DNA from: Bos javanicus
Lineage: Eukaryota > Chordata > Mammalia > Artiodactyla > Bovidae
Direction of reading: 5' to 3'
Assembly (NCBI RefSeq): GCF_032452875.1
Contig: NC_083880.1
Coordinates: 55,750,829-55,814,828, forward strand
DNA length: 64,000 nt
Below are positions 34,301 through 45,962 of this stretch, one piece after another (position 1 is the stretch's first letter; every line of letters starts with the position of its first letter). The notes beneath the pieces were generated by a model. It ran no database searches. It was not told the origin of the DNA and worked only from the letters and a program-made list of their open reading frames with translations. A program made the position numbers and the translations under genes.

Positions 34301-34312
34301 GTACAGTGGTGA

Positions 34313-36652
34313 GTGTGTCTATCAATTTGTCAATATTCAAAGAATAGGAGTGCCTCTTGGGTCCTCAATAAATTACTAAAAAGAGCTTAACCTGCGTGCA
34401 CGTGACCCAAGGCTGCCTATGTATGTCTGTGCCATTGACCTGTTGTTTCCAGCTGGCCTGAGTCCCCTGGCTTTTCTTTCTCAGTGGGCTTCAGTGGCAA
34501 CTTCAGTGATGAGATCCTGAGAAGCAGCGAGGGCCCTGATGATACAGGGAGACAGTAGCCCGTCAAACAGCGTGGAGACAGCAGGCTTTGAAAATAAACT
34601 GAGAAAGATAAATAAGGATACAAATCTCCTAAAGCAATAAAGAAGACTTTGACATTTCAGAGCCAATATGGTATCAGAAATAGATTTTTTATCTCTATTT
34701 TTCATGTGCCCTTCAGTCTATAGATCACAATTCAGTAAAGCAAATAAAAGGACTGATGTTCTGGGGTCTGTATTTTACACACAATAAAGACATCACGGTA
34801 AAGCCTTCTCTTATATGTCGGTAAATAAAAGAATACTATTACAAGAGGTAATCAAAGAAATAAGAAATATAATCGCCATTGAGGAAACAGACTGCTGCTC
34901 TGGGCAGGTTCTCAGGAAAGGCATAGATACCAAGGCAGGATGAATTTGTATTTTCTCTCCATGGTTTGCTATGTCTCTTGCTGACATAAATAGAAACCTA
35001 GTGCTTCTGTGTCCATGGGACTGAGCATCGCACAAATCACAGAGCACAGCATGGTTCCTGCTCTGACGCTGCAGAATAAAGTTGCTGAGTTCTGGGACTC
35101 TCAGACAATGCACCCTCTAGGGCTTTCAAAGAGTCTGGGGACTTGTGATGACCTGTGTCTGGGGGAGGAAAGGTCAGAACCGAGACTCAGCCAAGGAGGA
35201 GGGTGGGGGTGACAGAGGCAGGCGTGCATAGGGAAGGGAGCTTGGTGAAATGAATCCGTGTTGGACAGATATTAACAGGAGGCACCTGCTTGGCTTCCAC
35301 TTTGGAACAGCCCCTGGATCCCCAGTTTCTAGAGCATTCCTCAATGTTACCAGACCAGCCACGATGGTCTAGGTACATCAGTGAGCTGTACTTGGTTTCT
35401 TATAACCCACACTCACCCCATTTGATCCTCTCCTCAAATTAATCTACCCAGCATGGTTCAGTGAAGCATGCTGCTGTCTTATATCCATTACCCTTGGGGG
35501 GCTATGTTCGTGGGGACTCAGCACCCCGAGTCTGGATCTTGCTCCCTCGGAAAGAGTCATAACTACAAATAAGAGTGTGGTCCTCCCCTTCCCTTTTTCT
35601 GAAATGTACACTGGTTGGGGTACTGGAATCCAGCCTGTGGCAATGTGGAATTCATAACGGCAGGCTACAGACTCAATAATAAGTCCCAATAAAAGGGCAG
35701 AACATAGCCCCAATAAAAGTCTACGAAAGGGTCAGTATGGGTTCAGGGACATGCCACTCAAAGAAGACTTGCTTCTCACTACACATGGCAGCCTGGGTTT
35801 GCAGTGAAGCCCTTGGGATGTCACCCTGCTCTTGTCCCTCCTCTTGAGATGGTCTGGGCACTGGCTTGTTCCACTGGGTAGATGGTTTTGTGGTTTTCTC
35901 CAGCTTTCCTAAATCTCGATATGTTTTGCAGAAGTAAAGGATGGCATAATTTATCACAGTTGAACATGTGCTTTGTTCAATGACAGGGTAATTAGACATT
36001 CTTTCAGCAGACACATTAAATATATACTTATGCATTAAAGCTCTGTGTCTCTGATCAGCACTGCTGATTTATGCTTTATGCTTGGATCTTAGCCTGTTGA
36101 TAGCCATATAAAATGAAACTTGCATGCTTAGACATAAAAGTGACAGGAAAGAAGAAATGGCTTCCATATGCTAAGTCAAATTAAGGGGAGGGGTGGGGGG
36201 TTGTCTAGGGGGATGGGGACACATGCACATACATGTATATATGTGTATGTAAACACTTAGCCCTCCTGAACAGACTGGGGCTTGAATCTTTTCTCCCTTC
36301 CTCCATAAGTATTAATTATGCAGTGATCAAAATAATTTTGCATGCATAATGCTGACCTCTTTCACTAGAGGGCAACACAACTCCAGCTTCAGGAGTCTCT
36401 ACCTCTGCTTCCAATGACAGCAAGTGTTTAATAAGATGCTGCACGGGTTTTATAATGAACACCCTATTAATTTTACATAAGTGCAAAGTGACTTTTGAAA
36501 ATCCAGTGACACTTCTGAATACACATGACTTGGCCTTCTCAACAGTTGGCAAGCAGCTGTTCCTTCATTTTTTTCCCTGTGGACAGGGCACCACCCTGTT
36601 TTCACTTGGAGTGCATTCTTACAAGAAGGGGGGCACTTCCCAAGGAGTATTG
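34313..36652. other. Single-copy DNA with a G-quadruplex motif
   Basis: About 2.3 kb without a recognised repeat. 35440-35720 contains two AATAAAA words but no assignable LTR. A G-rich tract at 36185-36218 is listed separately. Confidence 0.4.
36185..36218 (+). repeat. G-quadruplex-forming tract
   Basis: G runs of 4, 4, 6, 5 and 4 separated by loops of 1, 1, 7 and 2 bases, well above the usual four-run G3 rule. An alternating ACATGCACATACATGTATAT stretch follows directly to about 36250. Confidence 0.85.
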
Positions 36653-36857
36653 CATGCGTGCTAAGTTGCTTCAGTTGTGTCCGACTCTGATTCTGTGGAC
36701 TGTAGCCCACCAGGCTCCTCTGTCCATGGCATTTCCCTGGCAAGAATACTGGAGTGCATTGCCATTTCCTTCTCCAAGGGATCTTCTCAACCCAGGGATC
36801 AAAGCCACGTCTCTCATGTCTCTTGCACTGGCAGGTGGGTTCTTTACCACTAGCTCC
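36653..36857 (-). mobile_element. Bov-tA SINE
   Basis: Antisense copy, 'tgcgtgctaagttgcttcag' to 'ttctttaccactagctcc'. Confidence 0.93.
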
Positions 36858-37920
36858 ACTTTTCAATCTCACCCATGCCTGCCCGCTCTGGAGCAGAATG
36901 TCATCTCAGCATCCCAGAAGTACATGGCGGAGGCTGAGCTGTAGCTTGCAAAGGCTCCCGTGGTTCTGCCACTCTCTGAGCATCTCAGGATAAAGCTTGC
37001 TCTCTGAGCATGCTCCTGGCTTCCTGCTCCATCCCTCCCTCTCACTCAGCCTCAGGAGGGATTCTTGGGGGTGGGAACAGTGGTAGGACCTGCAAGTTTC
37101 AGGGTGTGGATCTGTGGAACTCTGGGTCTTTTTCAGGAGTCTTGGAGTTTAATAGGGAGGATCCAAGCTGATCTTCATCTCTGCCCCAAACATTGAAGGT
37201 AGTTCATCCACCACCAGAACACACATCAGCTTTGCTTGTTCAATTATTAAAAGTTCATTTGCTTTAACAAGTGGGGCTCCTGCAGTTCTCTCCGACTTGT
37301 CAGTAAGGAGAACCTACTCGCCACGACGCTCTGCTAAGGAGGAAAACCTTTAAAAACTCTGAGAAACTGATTATATAGATTCCTCAATTGAAACCTCATT
37401 ACAGAAATCTGTCTTTCTTTCCCAAATATGTTAAAAATGTTAGGAATCATTAGAGGAATGAAACAAAGCTGCAAGTTCCGAGTCTCTGTGCTGAGTGTTA
37501 CATATGCAGGAAAAACACTGAACTTCTTTTCTGAGAAGCATTTCAGGCCAAGATGAATAATGAGGCCCAGTTCTCCTTTGGAGGAGAAGCATGGCATTCT
37601 GCAAACACCCTTACTCAGCATTTGTAGTTTTGCTTCCAGAAATAACCATGGCCTTTTCTTTGAAGTGAGTTCTTTGAAAGAGGAGCTCAGGTTTGTAGGG
37701 CAGCTTTATTTCCAAGTGGATGGAGGATGTGTGGGTCCTGGGGAGTGTGGAGGGGTAAAAACACACACGTGTAATTTCTCACTAGACAGCTGACACCCTT
37801 GGAGAAATGGGGGATGGAGACTGTGCAGTTGTGAAACAGACGAGAACATCCAGGGTGTTTGCAATGTGAACTTGGTGTCCTGACACTCCAAGCCCTTAAT
37901 CAGTGGCAGCAATGTGAGCT
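36858..37920. other. Single-copy DNA
   Basis: Nothing recognised. Confidence 0.4.
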
Positions 37921-38130
37921 GCGTGCTTAGTCACTAAGTCATATCTGACTCTTGTGACCTCATGGACTGTTGCCCACCAGGTTCCTCTGTCCATGGGATT
38001 CTCCAGGCAAGAATACTGGAGTAGGTTGCCACGTTCTCCTCCAGGGGATCTTCCTGACCCAGGGATTGAACCTGGGTCTCCTATGTCTCCTGCATTGGCA
38101 GGTAGATTCTTTACCTGATGAGCCAGGTAG
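37921..38130 (-). mobile_element. Bov-tA SINE
   Basis: Antisense copy, 'gcgtgcttagtcactaagtc' to 'ttacctgatgagccaggtag'. Confidence 0.93.
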
Positions 38131-39002
38131 GATCCGGAAGGATCTGGGAAAACCCCCAGAGGCCTCCTTGATGCTTCTTGCTTTCTCCTTTCTCTCTTCT
38201 CTGGACACCCTGCTATGATCCAGCAAGGCCAGAGGCCATGCTCCTAAGTCACGTGGGTGAGATGCGTCTCTCTCTAGTGCTTCACCACTTCCTTTGAAAT
38301 GTAACTCATTATACAGAAGCAGAACTAAATAAAAAATACTCCAGAGAGGGAACAGATTGTTAGCTATAGATTAGAAGCGCAGCCTAATCCTTCACAAGCA
38401 TTAAATATTTAACATAATCGCACCACAGGTGCCAGGAAGATGTCGGCATTGTTTAATTAGACTTAATTAAACATAAGGAAAACTCTAATACTAATTCAGT
38501 TTGAGTTTTTTCATCGATTACAAAACCTCGCCTCTGAGGTTCCTGCATATTGGCTGTATTGCCCTCACCCTCTATTAACTAGAAAACCACTGGGTAAGAG
38601 TCGAAAAGTCAGGCAAAAAGCATAGAAGGGTTGTCTATAAACAATGGTACTATATATGTAAGGACCAAAGAAAAAGAATGTTTTTACAGTAAAGGGATTG
38701 TGTGGACACTTGCCCACTTCCAACATCTATAGGTGGGCCTAGGACTTCCGTCTAGCTCACATCTCATTCTTGATCTGAAATCTTTTAACTGAGAATGGGG
38801 ACAGCTGGAACTTGAATTGTATGGTAGTTTGAGCCTTCTTTGGTATTGCCTTTCTTTGGGATTGGAATGAAAGCTGACCTTTTCCAGTCCTGTGGTCACT
38901 GCTGAGTTTGCCAAATTTGCCTGGCATTTTGAGTGCAGCATTTTAACAGCATCACCTTCTAGGATTTGAAATAGCTCGGCTTGAATCTGTTCATACATAC
39001 AT

Positions 39003-39041
<39 letters not shown>

Positions 39042-39499
39042 GGAGAGCGTTGAGACTGTACTATCCACACTGGAAAGCTAACAAGAAATGTGACAAATCA
39101 TCCCGGGACCACATGTTTTCAATACTGACTCTAAGCCCTGTTAAAGGGCAGTCAAATACATTTGCTACACAAAAGAAATGTGTTAACATTTAGTATGTAT
39201 CACTGAAATAATAACCTTTCTTGATAGCGGTGCCACAGTGTGAAATTGTTTTAATTTCCTGCACCGATGTCTCCAAAGTGAAAAAGGAACACAGAACCTC
39301 AGATGAAGTCATGCGAAACATGATGTTTAATAAGTAATTTTTTTAAACTTTTGCTGCTATAGCACAATTGCAAATGCACATTTCTCATATGAATGAATGT
39401 ATGTTGGTAATAAGAAAGTTGGTGTCTGTCTCCAGTTCAACAATACAGGGTTTGCAAACTACGACAAAATCTCTTTTGTTACATAGCACCATTGATATA
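38131..39499. other. Single-copy DNA with (TG)n
   Basis: 38290-38620 is repeat-free and rich in TTAATTA-type cores, a candidate conserved element. Nothing else recognised apart from the (TG)n listed separately. Confidence 0.4.
39004..39039 (+). repeat. (TG)n microsatellite
   Basis: About 17 uninterrupted TG units, preceded by (CATA)n. Long and pure enough to be length-polymorphic. Confidence 0.95.
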
Positions 39500-39690
39500 C
39501 AAATTTAATTCTGAGAATTTCATCCTAAAGAAATAATCTGGATACCCCCAAAGATTAACTGGACAGATGTTCATTGCAGTGTTGTTTAACATAACAAAAA
39601 AAGAGAAATCATCTAAATGTTTAATCTGTACCTAAGAATTTATAAAAAACTACATTTTAGAAAAATATTTCATGCCATGAGGAAGTGTCA
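39500..39690 (+). repeat. L1M/HAL1-type fragment
   Basis: 'aatttcatcctaaagaaata', 'ggacagatgttcattgcagt' and 'aaatcatctaaatgttta' match the ORF2 end of old L1 in order. Confidence 0.65.
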
Positions 39691-40197
39691 ACTGGAATCT
39701 AGCTGCCATTTTGGCTTCAAAGAACACAGATGCTCTTACTGTCTTCGGACTTTTGTAATTCCACACAGATGGGAGGCAGGAGTTTCACCCCTTCAGGAGG
39801 TTAGCCAGAGGGAGGGGAGGTCTCCTCCCACTCCTGGCTGAATAAGCCCATGCCAAGAGCTGGAGGAAAACCAGTGAGATGCTTCTGCCCAGAATGTGGA
39901 GGCCTGGTAGAGAGACAAAGGCTTGGGGTCCCTCCGAGGTTATTCGGGGCCCCTGTGGGAAGGGTGGATGTCTTGCGTCAGAAGACAGTAGGGGTGATGT
40001 TGGCCTCTGCTGGGATGTTGGGTGTTGGTTCCCTTTTACTGGGCAGCTCCCAAATCTGTATTGTTTTATGCCTTTTATTTTGTGTTCATTTGTTATAACA
40101 GCCACAAGAAAGCCATATGCCTATAGCTCATATTTTCTGAGCCCGTACCTGAGGTTATTGCTTTGGCATGGGTTTCCTTATCTTTTAGGGCGTGGTG
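39691..40197. other. Single-copy DNA
   Basis: Nothing recognised; overlapping open frames on both strands without domains. Confidence 0.4.
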
Positions 40198-40206
40198 GTC
40201 ATACAA

Positions 40207-40554
40207 TTCAGTTTAGTTCAGTTCAGTCACTCAGTCGTGTCCAATTCTTTGCGACCCCATGAATCGCAGCACACCAGGCCTCCCTGTCCATCACCGACTC
40301 CCAGAGTTTACCCAAACTCATGTCCATTGAGTCGGTGATGCCATCTGGCCATCTCATCCTCTGTCGTCCCCTTCTCCTCCTGCCTCCAATCCCTCCCAGC
40401 ATCAGTGTCTTTTCCAATGAGTCAACTCTTTGCATGAGGTGGCCAAAGTATTGGAGTTTCAGCTTCAGCATCATTCCCTCCAATGAACACCCAGGACTGA
40501 TCTCCTTTAGGATGGACTGGTTGGATCTTCTTGCAGTCCAAGGGACTCTCAAGA
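40207..40554 (-). mobile_element. BovB LINE 3' fragment
   Basis: An antisense, well-preserved tail. The minus strand 40223-40552 stays open and encodes the BovB C-terminus with LLKLQYFGH-like and MRWPDGITDSMD motifs. Candidate 9-bp duplication GTCATACAA (40198-40206) and GTCATGCAA (40555-40563). Confidence 0.93.
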
Positions 40555-40563
40555 GTCATGCAA

Positions 40564-42479
40564 GGAAACCACAAATAGGGAGTGAGTAGAGAGAAGGGCA
40601 GCCCACGCGGGTCCTGGATCCTTGGATTCCAGTTCTGCTCTGGCTGTGGGTAACTTTCAGAGAGATGCTCACCTGCTCCCAGCCATGGAGCAGAACAGAG
40701 GTGGCACACTCACATTGTCTCCAAAACCATCTAAACATTTTTTGGAAGTTAAATTAAGGTAAAATTCAAGGAAAATCTTTGAGGTTCTTTAAAGATTTCA
40801 CCAAGATGTTAACAGAAAACGTGGAAGCAATGCACTTTTAGGCAAATTCTTTATGGTTCAATTCAAAAATCGATATTTTTATTTATTGTATTTTACAGAA
40901 ATTAGGCTGTGTCATAAAAATAAAAGAGTGCAGTCGGTATGGTGCCCTCTCCCTCCCAGAAAGTTGTTTTGAATTTACAGTGTGTGGTTGCCAATTCACG
41001 GTGTCAAAGAGTGGAGGGAGAATGGAACAATTTGTTTGTTTGTTTTCACCTGAATGCTTTAACAAAATAGTTGAAAAGCATTTTTATAATGACTTCTGAC
41101 CAGTAGGGCTGTCATTTGCAACGACTAGAGTCATTCCTTAAATGAAATGAGGGTTAAGTAACCCGGATCTCATTTTTTTGGCAGGACCAGGACCCTACTC
41201 TGTAAAAGATGGGGAGAGGGTGATGGGATCAGGATGCAGGGGGTCTGATTCCAATTGCTGGGGCCCACTCACCTGGCCGACTGGAATCTTAAAGAGTCTC
41301 AGACTTAGAAAATGCCACTGGCCATTTCATTTCTTGAATTTCAGTCTTGGTCACAATTTTCTGTGCAGTGTGTTCAAGGGCTTGAGTTCATCTCCCAAAT
41401 AAATTGCTTTGGCTTTTCTAGAAATATGGATGTTAGCAGCAATTGTATAAAATAGCTTCATCCCAAGAACAAGGAGGCTTACAGAAGGGAAACTGGGAAG
41501 ACTCACTTTTAAGAGCCCTGGGTCCCCTTTCGGTCTGGTCCTTGTGCCAGGAGGAGTGGCCTTCTCTAGGGTCACGCAGTCTTCATCACTGAAGACAGAA
41601 AGCCTTCACCAGCACCAAGGAGTCACACAGGGCCGTCCTGGGATGTGGTGATCCGGTCACTTTCCAGGAGCTGGTCACCCCACCTTGCTCACTGTCCTTC
41701 CTGGCCCACTGTTCCCACCTCTCCCACATCTGCCCAGTCTCTCACTCTGACTTGGCACTCGACTTCTCTGATGGAATTCTGTGACCAGAGTCGTCTTCTT
41801 GTTCTACAATAAAAATGTTTCACCCTCTTCCAAATTGCACCAGGTCTTGCTTACGTGAAAGCGTGAATCTGAAGACACTCGTTGGACCTGGGATATGAGC
41901 AGATGATGAGGCCAGGATCTGAGTAAGTGATGAAGCTGCATGTGTTGTCTGTGTCTTACTTTCTGGTTTACTCAAGTATGGTGCTGAAACTAGCTCTTCT
42001 GGGGCTGGCAAGATTGTCGAGTTTCCCCCAGCCTCTGTCCTCACCTGTGAAATATGAACAGATCCTGCTCACACTCCAGAGATGTTGTCCGCACGCAGCA
42101 TGGGACTTTAGATGTTTAAGATGCTAATGTCTGCAGTTCCACTGTTGTGATTTCAAAGCCTCCCTCTGCCCTAAGAGCTGGACCATGTTAGGCAAATGTG
42201 CAAACTCTTAAACAGCTAGTACTCTCATTCATGAAAGCCAGGCCATTGCATCTATCCTGCAGATTGTTTTGAAATTTTGTAGGTGAAGTCTTTGGCCTGA
42301 TGCCTAAGTAAACTCTGAATGATGGATCTGATGATGGATATTTCATATGCTCCCAAAGCCCCAGATGAGTTATTTTTAACATCATTTTCAGGATGAAGAA
42401 ACTGATTTGACACATCCGTTTTTACAGAAGTCCCGAGAAACCTTCCCTTCCCAGTTCCTCCACTCCTTCTGGCCCAGAG
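40564..42479. other. Single-copy DNA, repeat-poor
   Basis: About 1.9 kb. Only a possible MIR scrap near 42375-42415 ('ggatgaagaaactga'). No exon supported. Confidence 0.4.
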
Positions 42480-42780
42480 GGTGAAGTTCTAAGCCTTAAC
42501 TCTGATCATGTCAGCTGTCTTCTTTAAGATCCGATCATGGATTCCCATCACTTTTTGGGTAGAGTCCAGGGGGAACATGGGGCCAAGTGACTAGACCATA
42601 TGATGTGTGGACAGATGTGTCTCCATCTTGGTTTGCTCCTCTGGTCATGCCCTGCACCCTGACTCCTGATGTGCAGACTTCATGCACATCTAGCATTACC
42701 TCTGCCACCACTTCTCATTTGGATGATTGCAGCAGGCTCTGTGCCCACACCCCACTCCCCATCTGCTCATACAGTAGCCT
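42480..42780 (-). repeat. L2 LINE fragment, antisense
   Basis: 'ctctgatcatgtcagct' and 'gattcccatcacttt...gagtcca' follow antisense L2; similarity weakens to the right. Confidence 0.5.
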
Positions 42781-43480
42781 ATTCAAAGACACACAGGACC
42801 AAATCGAACCCTTGAAAATTTCCACTGCTCCCCAGGTTCTAGAGATGCAGCAAGATTGCCAGGTGCTTAGTGGAATGTCCAGGCCCCTTGGCTGTAGTGT
42901 GCCCACCATCCCTGCATCTGCCCTGCCAAGCCCGGTTCTGGCACATGGCAGGACTGTGTCAACATCCCTGGAGGTGGCTATGCTCTGAGATGCTCCTAGA
43001 GGACAGGGGAAGTCAAGCTCTAAGAACCTCCTGGGTTCTTAAGCAGTCCTGGAGCCTGTGGCTCTCCTCTCTTCTGAAGGGTGATTTTTCCTCTCTAAAG
43101 AGGTACTGAGCACAAGTCCAGTGGTGTCCAGACTTGAACCTTGGGATCACAGAGGGCCCAGTTATGGAGCTGGGAGACGTGATCCCACTGGTAGAATCCA
43201 GGGGTTCTTGGCTCCCTTAGGTCCACTCTCTTCTAGGAGCTGACTCCCTGGCCCAGGATTTCCAGAGCCATCTGAAAAAGTATCCTGGGAAGGTTGGCCT
43301 CGTTCAGGATAATAACACATTATTCTATCATTAGAAGGTGACTCCTTAAAATGTAGGCTAAGACTGACATACACGCACAAACTTATTCAACAAGGAAGAG
43401 CCAGAATCTCAGTCTGTTTAACATCTGACACCCAAGCAAAGGAGATAGATCTTTACAAATATTTTTATCTGGTCTCCTAG
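42781..43480. other. Single-copy DNA
   Basis: A weak MER5-like word at 43122-43150 ('ccagtggtgtccagacttg') is the only hint of a repeat. Confidence 0.35.
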
Positions 43481-43921
43481 AAGCTATGGTTTTTCTAGTA
43501 GCCATGTATGGATGTGAGAGTCGGACCATAAAGAAAGCTGAGCACCAAAGAACTGATGGTGAATTGTGGTGTTGCAGAAGACTCTTGAGAGTCCCTTTGA
43601 CAGCAAGGAGATCAAACCAGTAAATCGTAAAGGAAATCAGTCCTGAATATTCATTGGAAGGAATGATGTTAAAGCTGAAATTCCAATACTTTGGCCACCT
43701 AATGCAAAGAACTGACTCCTTAGAAAAGACCCTGATGCTGGGAAAGATTGAAGACAGGAGGAGAAGGGGACGCCAGAGGAAGAAATGCTTGGATGGCATC
43801 ACCGATGTGGACATGAGATTGAGCAATCTCCGGGAGGTGGTGATGTACAGGGAAGGCTGGTGTGCTGTAGTCCTTGGGGTCAAAAAGAGTCAGACACAAC
43901 TGAGTGACTGAACTGAACTGA
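43481..43921 (+). mobile_element. BovB LINE 3' fragment
   Basis: Sense tail from 'agctatggtttttctag' to the (GAACT)n end 'gactgaactgaactg'. The plus strand at 43654-43911 stays open and encodes the BovB C-terminus. No clear target-site duplication. Confidence 0.92.
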
Positions 43922-44764
43922 GAATCATCATATCATGCTGATTTTGTGTCACAGAACCAAGGGCAAACTGAAGTTGTACCTGTGATGTGAGAAGGAGCAC
44001 TTGGCCCCCGTGCAGACAACACTCTTCTGGAAAAGACGGGTGAGTCACAGGTTTCCAGCTGGCATACTGGGTGGAGTGAGGACAAGACAGGGCACAGCCT
44101 CCCTATTCTTGGGCTTACTGCCCTTGGCCTCTCCCTTCCACCCCTGGGCACTTCTGGCCCCGTGGGTCCTTGGAGACTGGGCAGGAAACCAGGCTCCATA
44201 TGGCTAAGGCAGGATGGGACAGGGGCTGTGATGGACCTTGACTTGCTGAGAGCACAGGGACCTGATGTGCCCTTGATGCAGGGAAGCGAGCCTGGCCCCA
44301 AAGCCTCCAGTTCCTGGGAGAACTGCTTCCCTGGCAACTTTCCAGCACAAGCCAGGGGGGCTGTAAGATCAGACTGACCTTCTCAGACATGCCATGTTGG
44401 AAAATACACTTAACTTTCCCTCCCAGGTGTGCTCTGGAGAGAAAAGCAGAGACAGTACACACATTGCAGGTGAGATTATTAAAGAAACAACAGAGTCCTT
44501 GCACCATTAATGCAGTTGACAGACATTCAATAAGGGAGGCCCAGGGGAAGGCTGGGTGGGATCCCCAGCTGGACGGTCCATGTGCTGCCTTAGTGTTGGC
44601 AACGAGGGAGCAGCGTTCAACCTCCCTGATGTAGCACAAAACAGTAATGAAGAACTGAAGAAAAACCTATCAAATGAACATATTTAAAAACCTGTCATCT
44701 TCAATACTACTGGGGACATCGTGTGCTACAATCATGGATTTCTGACGGCACCATAAATTGGCCT
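43922..44764. other. Single-copy DNA, GC-rich
   Basis: The 174-codon minus-strand open frame (44115-44639) overlaps others on both strands and shows no domain. Confidence 0.4.
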
Positions 44765-44885
44765 AGTTCCTTGGGAAAATAGCTTGATGATAGATAAAAA
44801 TAAACATAACAATATCAGCAGGCTTAGACACCAGACATTTAGCTCCCAGGAACCTATTCCAAGGAAGAAGTTGTAGGACTAATGA
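44765..44885 (+). repeat. Possible HAL1/L1M scrap
   Basis: 'gggaaaatagcttgatga' and 'caggaacctattccaagg' loosely follow the old L1 ORF2 end. Confidence 0.35.
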
Positions 44886-45184
44886 CAGTTAGGAGCCAGC
44901 CCCTGATGTGGGTTCTTCCTGCAGGGGCCAGAGGACCTGAGCAAAATACACCTCCCCCCAGAGACTGCCATGCTCCCCAGATTACAGTGGCGGTGGGTGT
45001 GACAATGCAAAGTTTGACCCAGGAATGTGACTGTGTGTAATGGTTCATCCTTACACATCAGGAACAAGAGGGATTCCAGAAAGGATGGAAGCAGCAACAT
45101 TATGTCAGTGAGCAAAAGTGAAAAGAACAGATGAATGTTTTCTTAATTTTGTTTAAATTATTCACTTTAATAAATAAAAGTATC

Positions 45185-45962
45185 TATAATAACCAGGATG
45201 CAGAAACAACTCAAATGTCCATCAACAGAGAAATGGATAAAGAAGTTATGGTATGCATATGAAAGGGGATATTGCTAAGCCATAAAAAGGAATGAAATAA
45301 TGTCATTTGCAGAGATGTGGATGGACCTAGATACTGCCAGATAAAATGAAGTTAGTCAGAAAGAGAAAAACAAATATTGTGTAATATCATTTATATGTGG
45401 AACCTAGAAAATGCTACAGATAAACCTATTTGCAAAGCATAAATAGAGATAGATATAAAAAACAAACTTATGGATACCAAGAGGGGGACAAATTGGGAAA
45501 TTGGAATTGATGTATATACACCATTGATACTATGTATAAAATAAATAGAGATTCCCAGGCAGCTCCAGTGGTAAAGAACCCACCTCCCAATGCAGGAGAC
45601 GCGGGAAACACGGGTTTGACCCCTGGGTCGGGAAGAACCTGACCAGAGAAGGAAATGGCAACCCACTCCAGTATTCCTGGGAAGTCTCATGGACAGAGAA
45701 GCTTGGTGGGTTACAGTGTGTGGGATTGTGAAGAATCCAACACGACTGCGTAACTGAGCATGCACGCATAAGGTAGAAAACTAATGAGAACCTGCTGTAG
45801 AGCACAGGGAACCCTACTCAGTGCTCCAGGGTAACCTAAATGGAAAGGAAATCCAAAAAGGAGGGGATATACGTATATGAACAGCTGTTTCACTGTATTG
45901 TACAGCAGAAACCAAGAAAACTTTGTAAAGCAACTGTATTCCAATAAAAATTAATTAAAAAA
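45185..45962 (+). mobile_element. Old artiodactyl L1 3' end
   Basis: Reads 'actcaaatgtccatcaacag', 'aagccataaaaaggaatga', 'tatgtggaacctagaaaatg', 'tagagcacagggaacc' and 'tattccaataaaaattaatt', the ORF2 end and 3' untranslated region of an older L1 related to the 3662-5508 copy. Interrupted by a Bov-tA at 45551-45770. Confidence 0.85.
45551..45770 (+). mobile_element. Bov-tA SINE inside L1
   Basis: Sense copy splitting the L1 tail: L1 sequence stops at 'ataaaataaatagag' and resumes at 'aaaactaatgagaacctgc'. Confidence 0.93.

Noticed and set aside
35440..35720. LTR with poly(A) signals (two AATAAAA words)
   Set aside because: No terminal TG/CA ends, duplication or recognised ERV sequence; left as single-copy DNA.
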